Positions 6,936 to 15,640 are shown, counted from the first letter of the stretch. The stretch: DNA of 64,000 nucleotides from CAVPXC01 sp963709505 (GCA_963709505.1 CAVPXC010000021.1:1-64000); one strand, 5' to 3'. Notes: generated by a model not told the origin, from the sequence alone. A program made the numbers and translations.

Positions 6936-7889
6936 ATGAGACTGTCCGAAGCGGTTGAGGAACTTCTGATAGCGACGCGCGCGGCTGGGCGTTCCCCGCG
7001 TACGACGTCGGACTACGCCGAAAAGGCCGCGTGTCTGGTCGAGTTCCTCGGAGACGTGGAGATCGATCAGGTGACGCTGCGGGATCTTCGGCGCTTTGTC
7101 GATCATCTCGCGCGACGATCTTCTCGTTACCAGGATCATCCCAGCAGGGATGAAAAGGACGGCGGTTTGTCTCCGGCATCGATCGCGGCCTACGTGAGGG
7201 TAATCCGACGGCTTTTTGCGTTCCTGACCGAGGAGCAGTTGATCGCTCAGAACCCTGCACTGCGATTGAAGGCACTCAAGACGCCGCGGGGCAAGCCCAA
7301 AGCGATCGCACAAGCTGATTTCCAGGCGCTCTTGGCGAGCATCGACGCCGATACGATCGTCGGAAAACGCGACCGCGCGCTGATATTGTTGCTCGCCGAT
7401 AGCGGATGTAGAGTTGGCGGTTTGGTTCGTCTGGAGGTTGAGGACGTTGATTCGGAACACTGTCGGGTGGAGCTCCGCGAAAAGGGTGACAAAGTACGTT
7501 TTGGGTTCTTTTCGGATGTGACCCTACGGGCGCTGGCCTCCTGGCTCGATGTTCGTCCAACCGACAAAGGCCGCGGGCTCTTCGTCAATCTCGGAACGCG
7601 AGGCGATGGGCAACTGACGGATGAAGGAGTGCGCGAGATGTTGAAGCGATTGAAGCGAAAGTCAGGCGTCAAGGGGCCAGTCAACCCCCACAGCTTCCGG
7701 CACGGCTTCGCCCGCGAGTACCTCACCAACGGCGGCAACCTGGCCTCGCTGGCGGACACGCTGGGTCACTCCGATGTCAGGGTGACCTGGGAATCGTACG
7801 CTGTTTTCACGTTCGACGAGCTGAAGGCGGCGCATGCACGGTACAGCCCGGTGGCGCAGCTGGAGCGGGATGGAGTGATCAGAGGGTGA
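6936..7889 (+). CDS. Tyrosine recombinase/integrase
   Basis: 317-aa site-specific recombinase of the XerC/XerD-like phage-integrase family. The N-terminal SAM-like core-binding domain (about 1-95) is followed by the catalytic domain: ArgI in SGCRVGGLVRLEV (about 154-166), the HxxR box HSFRHGF (about 249-255), LGHSD (about 273-277) and the nucleophile tyrosine in TWESYAVF (about 284). All catalytic residues expected for activity appear present. It is 11 bases downstream of a block of hairpin repeats, and its end touches a gene remnant on the other strand. It is the likely integrase of the mobile element carrying the replication module. Confidence 0.9.
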   Translation: MRLSEAVEELLIATRAAGRSPRTTSDYAEKAACLVEFLGDVEIDQVTLRDLRRFVDHLARRSSRYQDHPSRDEKDGGLSPASIAAYVRVIRRLFAFLTEEQLIAQNPALRLKALKTPRGKPKAIAQADFQALLASIDADTIVGKRDRALILLLADSGCRVGGLVRLEVEDVDSEHCRVELREKGDKVRFGFFSDVTLRALASWLDVRPTDKGRGLFVNLGTRGDGQLTDEGVREMLKRLKRKSGVKGPVNPHSFRHGFAREYLTNGGNLASLADTLGHSDVRVTWESYAVFTFDELKAAHARYSPVAQLERDGVIRG

Positions 7890-7980
7890 AACAGCAGCTG
7901 GGCTTGCGCTCCCCGCGTTTGACTTCGCCAGCTTGCTTGATGCTCTCCACCAATAACTCAAAGACGCGCTCGTCCAACCC
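7879..7980 (-). pseudogene. C-terminal remnant of a small regulator/antitoxin-like gene
   Basis: The minus-strand frame reads LDERVFELLVESIKQAGEVK...RKPS and then stops, overlapping the recombinase 3' end. The phrase resembles the C-terminal FxxLVESxxxAGxIxRGxxxPSR of small HTH/antitoxin proteins (recall only). It has no start. It may be the surviving end of a host gene cut by the element, marking the right junction. Confidence 0.35.
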
Positions 7981-7994
7981 AGATACTCCGCAAT

Positions 7995-8390
7995 CTACGG
8001 CCCGTCCTGATCCGCAAAGTCGATCGTGCGCGCTCTGAGGTCGATGACCGCGCCCGCTTGGAGCAGAAAGTTCATACCTAGTAAGCCGTTGATGTCAAAG
8101 CCATAATCCATACTGCCGATGTCGATCTCGAAGCTGTCAAGCGCACGGTCTCCCACCTGCAAGCTATCGACCTGACGAATGAAGACCGCTTCGATGCCGC
8201 CTACTCCGTGGACATTGCGCAGCTTATCTTGCGGGAGGGGCAAAATGCCGACCTGAGCCGCAAACTCGGTCGCGATCAGCGTGCTGCTTGACCCAGTGTC
8301 CACGACGACGTCAGGAATGTCGATCTCAGCTCCCTGGTAACCAATCCGCACAGTGACGCACGGTAGGTCATACTTCAACTGCAACTGCAT
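7995..8390 (-). CDS. Retropepsin-like aspartic protease
   Basis: 131-aa single-domain aspartyl-protease-like protein. The catalytic motif VVDTGSSSTLIA lies near residues 30-41, and the hydrophobic GLLGMNFLL near 102-110 matches the ψ-loop region. One DTG per chain implies an active dimer, as in retropepsins. Start ATG 8388-8390 (MQLQLKYD) is preferred over the longer open frame. It overlaps the end of the upstream gene (8368-8646) by 23 bases, so the two form a coupled pair; this pairing of a small conserved protein with a retropepsin is common in cyanobacteria and Chloroflexi. The substrate is unknown. Confidence 0.8.
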   Translation of the reverse strand: MQLQLKYDLPCVTVRIGYQGAEIDIPDVVVDTGSSSTLIATEFAAQVGILPLPQDKLRNVHGVGGIEAVFIRQVDSLQVGDRALDSFEIDIGSMDYGFDINGLLGMNFLLQAGAVIDLRARTIDFADQDGP

Positions 8391-8646
8391 GGCTCCTCCA
8401 CGTGCTGACCGATCTGCTCTCAAGGATCTCCAGCGCCTCCCGACTAGTGTGGACGAAATAGAACTCGCGTTGGGGATGTTGGCGATGCAAATGGCTGTAG
8501 CATTGCATCGCCGCAGCCCCATCCGTGCAAGTCTCGATCACGGCAATGCGGTCGAGAATTCGATGATTCCCGTCAGAGTGAGCTTCCAATGCCTCGATCA
8601 CCAACCATCGGTTGGGATAGGCGTTGCGGGCATCAGGCCATCTCAT
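8368..8646 (-). CDS. Conserved hypothetical partner of aspartic protease
   Basis: About 92 aa, starting ATG 8646 (MRWPDARNAYPNRWLVIEALEA) behind a good GGAGG site at 8651-8656. The longer frame back to 8661 is less likely. α/β protein with no named domain; it carries a HRQHPQREFYFVHTSREALEI segment seen in similar small proteins next to retropepsins. The 23-base overlap with the protease gene indicates translational coupling and probably a functional pair, perhaps as a regulator or substrate. Confidence 0.65.
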   Translation of the reverse strand: MRWPDARNAYPNRWLVIEALEAHSDGNHRILDRIAVIETCTDGAAAMQCYSHLHRQHPQREFYFVHTSREALEILESRSVSTWRSHAVAVEV

Positions 8647-8699
8647 AGTTGCCTCCAACAATCCATTGGGTGAATTGGTCCGTGTTATGGCTCTCGAGA

Positions 8700-8996
8700 C
8701 AATTATACCACAACCAGTGATTATCTAGCCAGCACCTACCACAACAGCACCGGCAGCGAATGACCCCCTAAAACCCCGCGAGGATCCGGGTGCAAGCAAG
8801 CTGACATTGACGTTTGGCTCCAGGAAGGTAGTCCTTCACATGGCGTGGATTGTCGAACACCTCACGTCGTGCCGGAGGGCGATCTCGATCTGGCCCAACT
8901 CATCGCTCAGTAGATCGCGTTTCCGCAGCAAGTTAAGCAGTTGTAGCCGGCCAGTCTGGCCGCTTTGTCATATCACGGCCGAGTCGCTGATCGACA
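8700..8996. other. Intergenic region, no gene seen
   Basis: About 300 bases between the protease pair and the next minus-strand gene. Short open frames here lack ribosome-binding sites and protein-like composition. I see no RNA gene or clear repeat. Confidence 0.4.
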
Positions 8997-9467
8997 TTAC
9001 CACACTGCCGTCCTCGGCTTGGGACTTTTCCTGGTCCCGCGGCGCCGTCGTGCGGCAGCATCGAGGAGGAGTTTATACACTTCCGCTAGTGCTCGCCTCT
9101 TCTGTTCTTCTTCGGCTTCGGCCATTGCTCGCAGCACCGGCTCGTTTCTCTGCAGCAGATCAAAGAGTTGTTTGGTTTCGGCACCACTGAGCGTGATCTC
9201 GTGGCAGAGCACCGATCCTCCAACGACCAGTCCCTCCTCCCGCCAGTCGCTGCGTGATCGCATTTGGGTAAGGACGTCCAGGGCTTGTTCACCAGTTAAC
9301 ACGGTGATATGTTGCGTATCTTGTTCCCACAGGACAAGGCCGCGTGATCGCCAGGTTTCTTGTTGTCGGCGGTTGGCCCAGGCCGGGTGATCGGTCGGCC
9401 CGCGCACGTCCTGGCTGGCGTTGAGCTTGGCACCCCATCTGGCTGTGTTTTGGGGCTGAGTATTCAT
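8997..9467 (-). CDS. Hypothetical protein
   Basis: 156 aa from ATG 9467. The N-terminus is polar (WGAKLNASQDVRGPTDHPAWANRRQQETW), the middle resembles a small α/β domain (HITVLTGEQALDVLTQM), and the C-terminal third is a long charged helix (VLRAMAEAEEEQKRRALAEVYKLLLDAAARRRR) ending in a basic tail. No family assigned; conserved-looking codon use supports a real gene. It lies between the protease pair and the IS element, which is inserted upstream of it. Confidence 0.55.
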   Translation of the reverse strand: MNTQPQNTARWGAKLNASQDVRGPTDHPAWANRRQQETWRSRGLVLWEQDTQHITVLTGEQALDVLTQMRSRSDWREEGLVVGGSVLCHEITLSGAETKQLFDLLQRNEPVLRAMAEAEEEQKRRALAEVYKLLLDAAARRRRGTRKSPKPRTAVW

Positions 9468-9693
9468 GGGTCGCTACCTCTTTTCTCAGATGCGAAGTCT
9501 CGAACTAGAACTAAGGTTCTATTCCACGCCGCGAGAGTGTGGAAACTGGCGAAAAGTGAACGTATGCGATGAGCCCTGCGCAGCCAAGCGACCGCAATCG
9601 ACTTCTATTCCATTCAGTGCCCAAGCAGCTAGGCAGAGATAGCGGCTGGCAGGAGGGTTGCTGACACATAATAGATCATAGGTTCTAATTTGA

Positions 9694-11196
9694 CACCTTG
9701 ATTTTGCACAAAATAGGCAGGGTTCTATTCTGCCGGTGCAAAATAGATGGGTTTCTATTCCGGCCATGCAAAATAGCCGGGGTTCTATCGCCAAAATCGC
9801 TGCAAACAGTCCAATAAATCGGCGGCATAGGGCGATGTCTTTAACAATTTCACCGATAAGAGTTGGCCGTTCTCCATCTCAATCGAACCAGGAATCCGTA
9901 GCAGATCTCGACTGATCCGCAAGAACCCGAAGGACTTCGAACGGGCTGTCAGCGAAAGCGAGGCTTGCCAGCCAGGCCAGGCAGTTATGCGCCATATCTG
10001 TCAGTAGTAACCATGCCTCCTGGGCGTCGCGCTTATGCTTGCGCCGTTTGTCCATATGCAGGCCGCCACTCTTGTCCGAGCGGAACTCGGTTTCAGCGCC
10101 GCCTCGCTGGTCGTAGAGATGGACGGTTGCCACAGCGGACAGGCCGAGCGTGCTCAGGAGATAGGCGTGCTTCCAACCTGTGGGTGCGGCGTAACGAATT
10201 GAGAACGTATCGACAGGTCTGGCGAAACCGTCGGGTGTAGGTACTTGACCGACGAATTTGTCGTCCCTGACCGCTCGCCAACGTTTGACCTGTTGCACCA
10301 AATTGGCCGATCGACGATTGGAACAGCCCTTAGCCAGCACGCCATAGCCGCGTTCCAGGAGCCAGTTGATGTTCTCGTCGCCGCCAAACCCCTGGTCGAT
10401 GCGCCACAGCACCTTGGCGCGATACTTGGCAGGTAAGGAGAGCCGATCTTCAAAGGCTAAGACTGCTGGCACCAGGCAATTGGAACTATGCTGATTGCCT
10501 GGATACAATTGCGACAGCACCGACTCTCGGTATCGATGGATCATGACTCGAGCCAATTGCCGACCCGTGACGTTTTTTTACCCAAGTAGCCCTTGGTGCT
10601 GTCTTCGGCGTGTGGACTGATGCGCAAGGGCGTCAGATCCAGGTCCAGGATCAAGCGACGGCGCCAGTCGTGGTTTGCCAGCTGACTATGCGCTCGCCAG
10701 AAGTCCGAGCTAACCGACTGAAATGCGGTCAGACCTTCCGCAGTGAATGCATCCAGCGTGCGAGAAACGATCGACTGATCGGCAAAAGTCGTCCTGTGCC
10801 ACGCTTGGGCCAGCATCGGATCAGGACGCAACACGGTGTTCAGCATGTACAGGCTCGGATAGCCAGCCAGGATCACCAGAAATGCGTCCAATAGTTTCTC
10901 GCCAGGAGTGTGATCACAAGATTTCACAGGAATAGCGCAGAATTTGCGCAAGACATCCAGTTCACCACGCTCCCAAAGGGCGTGTCCAAGCACGCATAAC
11001 GGTGCAAAACTGGTGTTGAACGGCTTATCGGTCAAGTCAAACACGGGTTTCATGGCTCTTTTCCTCCGGGCTTATCGTGGAATTGTTTCTAGATACTACC
11101 ACGAAAACCCTGGCAAAGCGCCATTTGACCGAATAGAACTCAATTCATTTTGCACGAAACGATAGAACCGGCCTTATTTTGCACAAAACCAAGGTG
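9694..11196 (-). mobile_element. Insertion sequence, copy 1 (IS4/IS1380-like DDE, 1503 bp)
   Basis: Bounded by CACCTTGATTTTGCACAAAA (left) and its near-complement ending CAAGGTG (right), about 22 bp with 3 mismatches. The left end holds three subterminal GCAAAATA...GGTTCTAT repeats, and the right end a matching inverted pair, probably transposase-binding sites. It is almost identical to copy 2 at 46139-47640. I see no clear target-site duplication. Confidence 0.85.
9785..11053 (-). pseudogene. Transposase of IS copy 1 (two frame breaks)
   Basis: DDE transposase with the YREK signature Y-x2-R-x3-E-x6-K (YDQRGGAETEFRSDK). The first Asp is in LILDLDLTP and the second in WRIDQGFGGDENINWL. The reading frame changes by -1 at an A7 run (about 10574-10580), as in copy 2. 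An extra T near 9937 then breaks the C-terminus, so the tail becomes VLRVLADQSRSATDSWFD. The intact stop would be at 9785. Copy 1 is therefore probably inactive unless copy 2 supplies transposase. Confidence 0.8.
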
Positions 11197-11199
11197 ACA

Positions 11200-11610
11200 A
11201 ATGCAAGAACACAGCATCACATCATTTGCCCAAGGCGGGACTGGTCGTGCAGGCGGTGCGCAACGTGAAGGGAGGGACGTGGCTCCGCTAGCAGCAGAGA
11301 TCAAGGCCCTGGCCGAGCGCGCCCGCAAGGACAAGCTGACTGAGAAGGAGATGAGTGGTGGGTGTCGAGCCAGTGATTCTGGCCTGCGAGGTTACTTGTA
11401 TTGATCCGCTGGTTGCGCCGGAAGTTGGGCTCGCTGAACCTAAACCGCCGATCACGTCATCGCCCTGCTGGACCTGTTAGAGCCACCCGAAGCGGCTTCC
11501 ATGTGCACTTCGGCGCCATCTCTTCTTGGGCGCATGCCTCAGCCATGCTATAATCCAATTGCCAACCGTCCTTGCCTACGATTAGACGTGGTTCCCGACT
11601 GAGTACCGGA
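11200..11610 (+). other. Degraded coding remnants before DUF6922 gene
   Basis: Scattered protein-like phrases in different frames (APLAAEIKALAERARKDKL; EPVILACEVTCIDP) without a continuous ORF. This looks like a decayed gene between IS copy 1 and the AbiE locus. No promoter is assigned with confidence. Confidence 0.3.
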
Positions 11611-11618
11611 GAGCAGCC

Positions 11619-11921
11619 ATGACCACTGCCAGCATACCCATCGGCCTGTGGCCGCACTTTCAGGAATACGATCCGCAGCGCCTGGATGCCAACCAGGACG
11701 CCGACCTGATTATCCAGCGCACACTAGAATTCGGCACGTGGGAAGAGATCCGCTGGCTCGTGGTCACCTACGGCATCGAACGCATCCGCACCTTCGTCCG
11801 TCTGCGCGGCGAGCGCATGCTGTCGGCTGTCACTTTTACCTATTGGCGCAAGCTGCTGGGTGTGCGCCGCTGGCGCCGCTCGCCCTTTGCCAGGGAGGCG
11901 AAGCAGGTATGGCCCTATTGA
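11619..11921 (+). CDS. DUF6922-like small protein upstream of AbiEii
   Basis: 100 aa from ATG 11619. The sequence LWPHFQEYDPQRLDANQDAD, then a helical IIQRTLEFGTWEEIRWLV and a basic YWRKLLGVRRWRRS tail, resembles the DUF6922 proteins often found immediately before nucleotidyltransferase toxins (family recall). Its end overlaps the AbiEii start by 13 bases, so the two are co-translated. It may be a third component or alternative antitoxin of the AbiE-type system. Confidence 0.65.
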   Translation: MTTASIPIGLWPHFQEYDPQRLDANQDADLIIQRTLEFGTWEEIRWLVVTYGIERIRTFVRLRGERMLSAVTFTYWRKLLGVRRWRRSPFAREAKQVWPY

Positions 11922-12583
11922 GTCCTCACTGGGAAGCGTTAACGCCCGCGACTCGCCAGGCGTTTCAAGTCGCCGGCACCCTTCCCTTCATCCACCGCTA
12001 TTACCTGGCCGGAGGTACCGGCTTGGCCCTGCAACTCGGCCATCGCTTTTCGGTCGATCTCGACTTCTTCTCACCCGCCCCTGACGCAGTCGGCCCCGAT
12101 GAGCGGTCTGTCATGCGAACGGCCTTCGACGACCCCGCGCTCGCCATCAGCTGGGACAAGGACATGACTTTTGTGGGGATCTGGCGCGGGGTTGGCGTCA
12201 GCTTCTTTTGTCTGGCGCTCTACCCATTGGTCCAGGAACCGCTTTTGTTGGAGGGCGTGCCGCTGGCCACGATAGAGGAGATCGGCGCCATGAAGCTTGC
12301 GGCCATCATGTCTCGGGGCAGCCGCAAGGACTACGTCGATCTTTACTGCATCTTGCAACAGGCGCCGCTGGAGCGTTTGTTCGAGGTGGCAGCTGTGAAG
12401 TACGCCCAGGTGCGCACCTTTGCCGTCAGCGCTGTGCGCGCTTTGACTTACTTTGACGACGCCGAAGCTACCCCCATGCCACAAATGATCGAGCGCGTGG
12501 CATGGACGACCGTGAGACGCTTCCTGGAACGTCAGGCTTTGGAGGCGGGACGGAAGCGCCTGGACGAGCTTTGGCCTGCGTAG
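11909..12583 (+). CDS. AbiEii/AbiGii-type nucleotidyltransferase toxin
   Basis: 224-aa nucleotidyltransferase of the type IV toxin-antitoxin/abortive-infection family. The active-site motif is GGTGLAL (35-41) followed by SVDLDFF (48-54), matching the Gx(7)DxD pattern of the nucleotidyltransferase fold. KDYVDLYCILQ at about 141-151 is also typical. Start ATG 11909 has a GGAGG site at about 11893. These toxins modify RNA acceptor ends and block growth during phage infection. The neighbours are DUF6922 upstream and, 400 bases downstream, an AbiEi antitoxin with its own promoter, which is an uncommon toxin-first order. Confidence 0.85.
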   Translation: MALLSPHWEALTPATRQAFQVAGTLPFIHRYYLAGGTGLALQLGHRFSVDLDFFSPAPDAVGPDERSVMRTAFDDPALAISWDKDMTFVGIWRGVGVSFFCLALYPLVQEPLLLEGVPLATIEEIGAMKLAAIMSRGSRKDYVDLYCILQQAPLERLFEVAAVKYAQVRTFAVSAVRALTYFDDAEATPMPQMIERVAWTTVRRFLERQALEAGRKRLDELWPA

Positions 12584-12589
12584 GCCCCA

Positions 12590-12900
12590 GGCCAAACCAC
12601 GCGCTTGGCGCCAGTACCACGAGGCCAGTCGTAACCCGGGCTACTGATACTACCCCAATCCGTTCAACTTTGGCTATGGCATACCCATGAAGGGCATGGC
12701 AAAGAACTCGATCTCGCCGGCCGGCTATCGGCCTGGCAGACGCGGATGCAGCGCTTTCTCGAGCTAGACGTCGCGCGGATCGAGGATTACTACGACTCCC
12801 TAGAACGTGACTTGAAGCAACGCCTGGCGCGATCGAGTCCAAAATCGAGCGCCTGCTGACCGAAGCGCGCGATGGCTTTGATCGCAGGAGCAGAGGTCGG
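12590..12900 (+). pseudogene. Fragment of an unknown coiled-coil-type protein
   Basis: Plus-strand remnants read SAWQTRMQRFLELDVARIEDYYDSLERDLKQRLA, followed in another frame by IESKIERLLTEARDGFDRR. The break is a single-base shift near 12830. No start or stop context is present; it lies between toxin and antitoxin genes. It resembles the helical segment of a helicase-associated or YD-type protein, but I cannot name it. Confidence 0.4.
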
Positions 12901-12904
12901 TGAT

Positions 12905-12933
12905 TTGTCGAATGAGATCGAGTGAGGTATGAT
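12905..12933 (+). promoter_or_regulatory. Candidate σ70-type promoter of AbiEi antitoxin
   Basis: TTGTCG (12905-12910), a 17-bp spacer and TATGAT (12928-12933). A second TATAAT lies at 12939-12944. It is placed 54 bases before the antitoxin ATG, in an AT-rich gap unlike its surroundings. Confidence 0.5.
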
Positions 12934-12986
12934 GTGTGTATAATGTTGTTTTATATGCAACGTAATGCACACATGATAGCAATACC

Positions 12987-13577
12987 ATGATGCCGATAGA
13001 TACACTCGACAAGCTCTACTCAATCGCCGAAGCGCAAGCGGGGTACTTTACGACCCACCAGGCCGAGGAGGTCGGTGTGGATCGCTCGCAGTTGTCGCGC
13101 TTCGCTGCGGCCGGGCGAGTACAACGGGCCAGGCATGGCGTCTACCGCCTGACCCACTTTCCGAGCTCTCGCCATGAAGACCTGTTCATTGCCTGGCTGG
13201 AGACCGGCTCCCATTCGGTGATCTCGCACGACAGCGCGCTTGCGCTGTATGATCTGTCCGACGCGCTGCCGGCGGCGATTCACCTGACCGTGCCGCGCTC
13301 TACCTCGCGCAGGCGTCAGGGCCTGCGCCTGCACACCAACCAGATCAGCCGAGAGGAGATTGCCCATTTCGAGGGACTGCCTGTCACGGCCGTTGCCCGC
13401 ACGATTGCCGACGTCGCGCGTGAGGGATTGGCGGATGAGTTGGTGGAGCAGGCAGTGCAGGAAGCACTGGCTCGAGGCCTGGCACAGCCTGATGACCTGC
13501 GTTCAGCGGCGGCGCGTCGGGGAAGACGCGTGAGCCAGCTCATCGACCGTGCGCTGGAAAGGGTGGCCAACGGATGA
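12987..13577 (+). CDS. AbiEi-type antitoxin (intact)
   Basis: 196-aa antitoxin/transcriptional repressor of type IV toxin-antitoxin systems. The N-terminal winged helix (QAEEVGVDRSQLSRFAAAGR, about 26-45) and the GVYRL β-wing bind the promoter. The central part (SHSVISHDSALALYDLSDAL, IHLTVPRS) and the helical C-terminus (LVEQAVQEALARG) form the AbiEi-type antitoxin domain. It should neutralise the AbiEii toxin encoded at 11909. A frameshifted paralogue lies at 497-1138, so the pair of genes was duplicated or acquired twice. Confidence 0.85.
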   Translation: MMPIDTLDKLYSIAEAQAGYFTTHQAEEVGVDRSQLSRFAAAGRVQRARHGVYRLTHFPSSRHEDLFIAWLETGSHSVISHDSALALYDLSDALPAAIHLTVPRSTSRRRQGLRLHTNQISREEIAHFEGLPVTAVARTIADVAREGLADELVEQAVQEALARGLAQPDDLRSAAARRGRRVSQLIDRALERVANG

Positions 13578-13839
13578 ACTACCGGACTGGAACTGATTCG
13601 AAGGTCGCGCAGCGGGAAGGATTGCTGTGATAGAACCACTCACTGGTGAATTGACAGATGCCAGGAGCTGAGTAAAATTGGATTGGTAATATACTGACTT
13701 GGCAGGCAAGGCCAAAGTCAATGTATTCAGAACCAGCTTTTATACCCGCCAGGCACAATTTTAGAACCGGCTTACTCTTAATCAGTAGGTTTCAAGTTCG
13801 AGGCTTGAGTGGGTCACTAGGTTACATAACCGCTGAATT

Positions 13840-13874
13840 GCGACACACTGATTCTATGTCAGTGTGTCGCTTTT
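13840..13874 (+). terminator. Perfect 12-bp hairpin with T tract
   Basis: GCGACACACTGA (13840-13851), loop TTCTATG, TCAGTGTGTCGC (13859-13870), then TTTT. It separates the AbiEi region from the IS3 remnant on the other strand. Confidence 0.65.
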
Positions 13875-13914
13875 CTGATTCCGCTCTACCGACTTTCTCC
13901 CGGCTGTCACACTG

Positions 13915-14437
13915 ACTTCTTTTGGATGTATTGAGGGCTAGTGAAATGGCTGCCCTGGTCGCTGTTTCAGATGACCGGTGTGGCTCGGGCCAAGGCTCGC
14001 TGAACCGTGGCACCACAAACGGCATTTCGAGCGTCTGATCCAGTTCCCAGCTCACCACGTAGCGCGAGAACCAATCCAGTCAGCCTGCGTCTTGAGCGGC
14101 AGTTCCGAGGTTTCGCGCTACACCAGAGCCACGCGCTTAGCTCTTGGCAGTGTCGATGCCAGATTTTTTTTGGAGCCAGGTCAACTGGGTGCTCAACCGG
14201 CCAATCTCGGCATTCAACTCGTAAATCTGTCGCTCATGCTCAGTCGCAGCGACCTCGGCCGCTTTGACGTCCTTACTGAACAGACTGGGCAACCCCTACA
14301 GCGCAACTACTCTCCAACGCTTGAGCTGGTTCGGGTGAATACCCTGCTCGGAGGCAATCTGACCAATGGTCCTTTCCTCCTTCAAGGTCTCTTCCACGAT
14401 CTCGGCTTTGAACTGGGCAGAGTAGCGTTTTCGCATG
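13915..14437 (-). pseudogene. IS3-family element remnant (orfA and part of orfB)
   Basis: The minus-strand start MRKRYSAQFKAEIVEETLKE (from 14437) is the HTH of an IS3-family OrfA. After a frame change near 14310 the OrfA end is recognisable: a leucine-zipper segment then LTWLQKKSGIDTAKS, with the A-rich run used for frameshifting in this family. A piece of OrfB follows (FSRYVVSWELDQTLEMPFVV), but the DDE core is deleted. Inactive remnant. Confidence 0.75.
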
Positions 14438-14500
14438 ACCGGTATTCTACCTTGTTTTCGGTCATTTGCGTGTCTAGATTTCGCCATCGATTATACTTGT

Positions 14501-14640
14501 GACTGGACCTTTCTTCCGAGAAAGGTCCAGTCTAGGATTTGTTGACTAGCCAAAACAGATTGGACCTTTCTCGGAAGAAAGGTCCAATCTCGCTTATCAA
14601 ACGGGTCAGATCGGACCTTTCTTCCGAGAAAGGTCCGATC
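14501..14640. repeat. Three GGACCTTTC palindromes
   Basis: Three near-perfect hairpins lie at 14501-14532, 14557-14590 and 14609-14640. Each has the core GGACCTTTC...GAAAGGTCC with covarying outer bases (GACT/AGTC, AGATT/AATCT, GATC/GATC) and a TTCC or CGGA centre. The last ends three bases before the etfA stop codon, so they probably act as terminators. The same family occurs at 19416, 26042 and 55786. Confidence 0.75.
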
Positions 14641-14642
14641 GC

Positions 14643-15626
14643 TTAGCTTAGACGCTTTTTGAACTCGGCTGTCAGCGCCGGTACGATCTCGTACAGATCG
14701 CCCACGACACCGTAGTTGGCTACGGAGAAGATCGGCGCCTCGGGGTCTTTGTTGATGGCGACGATCAGCTTGGACGAGCCCATGCCGGCCAAGTGCTGGA
14801 TCGCGCCGCTGATGCCGTTGGCGATGTACAGGTCCGGGCGGACGGTCTTGCCAGTCTGGCCGACCTGGTACTTGTAGGGGATGTACCCCGCATCGACCGC
14901 CGCGCGGCTGGCGCCCATGGCGCCGCCGAGGGTGTCGGCCAGGTCCTTGACCAGCTTGAAGCCCTGGGCCGGGTCCTTGGACACGCCGCGGCCGCCGCTG
15001 ACGATGATCTTGGCATCGGTCAGGCTGATCTCGCCGGTGGACGTGCTCTCGAAGCTCTTGATCTCCTCGCGAACGCCGGTGGCCGGGGCCACGGCGCCGG
15101 AGCGCACGATCTCGCCGCCGCCAGCAGTGGCCTCGGGGGTCGGGAAGGAGCGCGGGCGCACGCTGGCGACCTGCACGGAGCTGTTGAACATGACAGTGGT
15201 CAACAGGTTGCCGGAGAAGACTGGCCGTACGGCGGCCAGCTCGTCATCGACAAGGCTCAGGTCGCTGCAATCGGCCGCCAGGCCGGCATCGAGATCGCAG
15301 GCCACAACGGCCGACAGGTCTCTGCCGCGCGCAGTGGCGGGGAAGAGAACGATCTTCGGGCTGTGCGTCTTGACCAGGTCCTCGACGACGGCGGCGTAGG
15401 GATCGACACGGAAGACGGCCAGCGAGGCATCCTCGACCAGGTGCACGACGTCGGCGCCGTAGCTGATGGCCTCTTGGGCGACGGCTTCAACGCCGTTGCC
15501 GATGACCACAGCTGCCAGCTTGCCGCCCATCTGGCTTGCAAGCTGCTTGCCTTTGCCGAGCACCTCCCAGGAAACCGGCGCCGCCTTGCCGTTGAACTGT
15601 TCGACGTAAACTAGAACACTCATCAT
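14643..15626 (-). CDS. etfA: Electron transfer flavoprotein, alpha subunit
   Basis: 327-aa ETF-alpha/FixB. It forms a heterodimer with EtfB, binds FAD, and shuttles electrons from acyl-CoA and other dehydrogenases to the respiratory chain. The C-terminal FAD domain is clear: VSGGRGVSKDP (about 209), GASRAAVDAGYIP, QVGQTGKTVRPDLYIANGIS, and NKDPEAPIF. Full length for the family, no lesions. It lies 14 bases downstream of etfB in the same direction, a typical operon. A cluster of palindromes at 14501-14640 ends the transcript. Confidence 0.95.
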   Translation of the reverse strand: MMSVLVYVEQFNGKAAPVSWEVLGKGKQLASQMGGKLAAVVIGNGVEAVAQEAISYGADVVHLVEDASLAVFRVDPYAAVVEDLVKTHSPKIVLFPATARGRDLSAVVACDLDAGLAADCSDLSLVDDELAAVRPVFSGNLLTTVMFNSSVQVASVRPRSFPTPEATAGGGEIVRSGAVAPATGVREEIKSFESTSTGEISLTDAKIIVSGGRGVSKDPAQGFKLVKDLADTLGGAMGASRAAVDAGYIPYKYQVGQTGKTVRPDLYIANGISGAIQHLAGMGSSKLIVAINKDPEAPIFSVANYGVVGDLYEIVPALTAEFKKRLS

Positions 15627-15640
15627 CTCACCTCTCTAGT

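Noticed and set aside
6381..7460. 359-aa minus-strand ORF across the hairpin repeats
   Set aside because: Open only because of the repeat structure; repeats the phrase YGGLFDRKVSIRSW and overlaps the clear recombinase gene.
10541..11053. Two separate ORFs A and B of the IS as distinct proteins
   Set aside because: The first Asp motif is in ORF A and the second Asp and YREK in ORF B, so neither alone could be a working transposase; they are one frameshifted protein.
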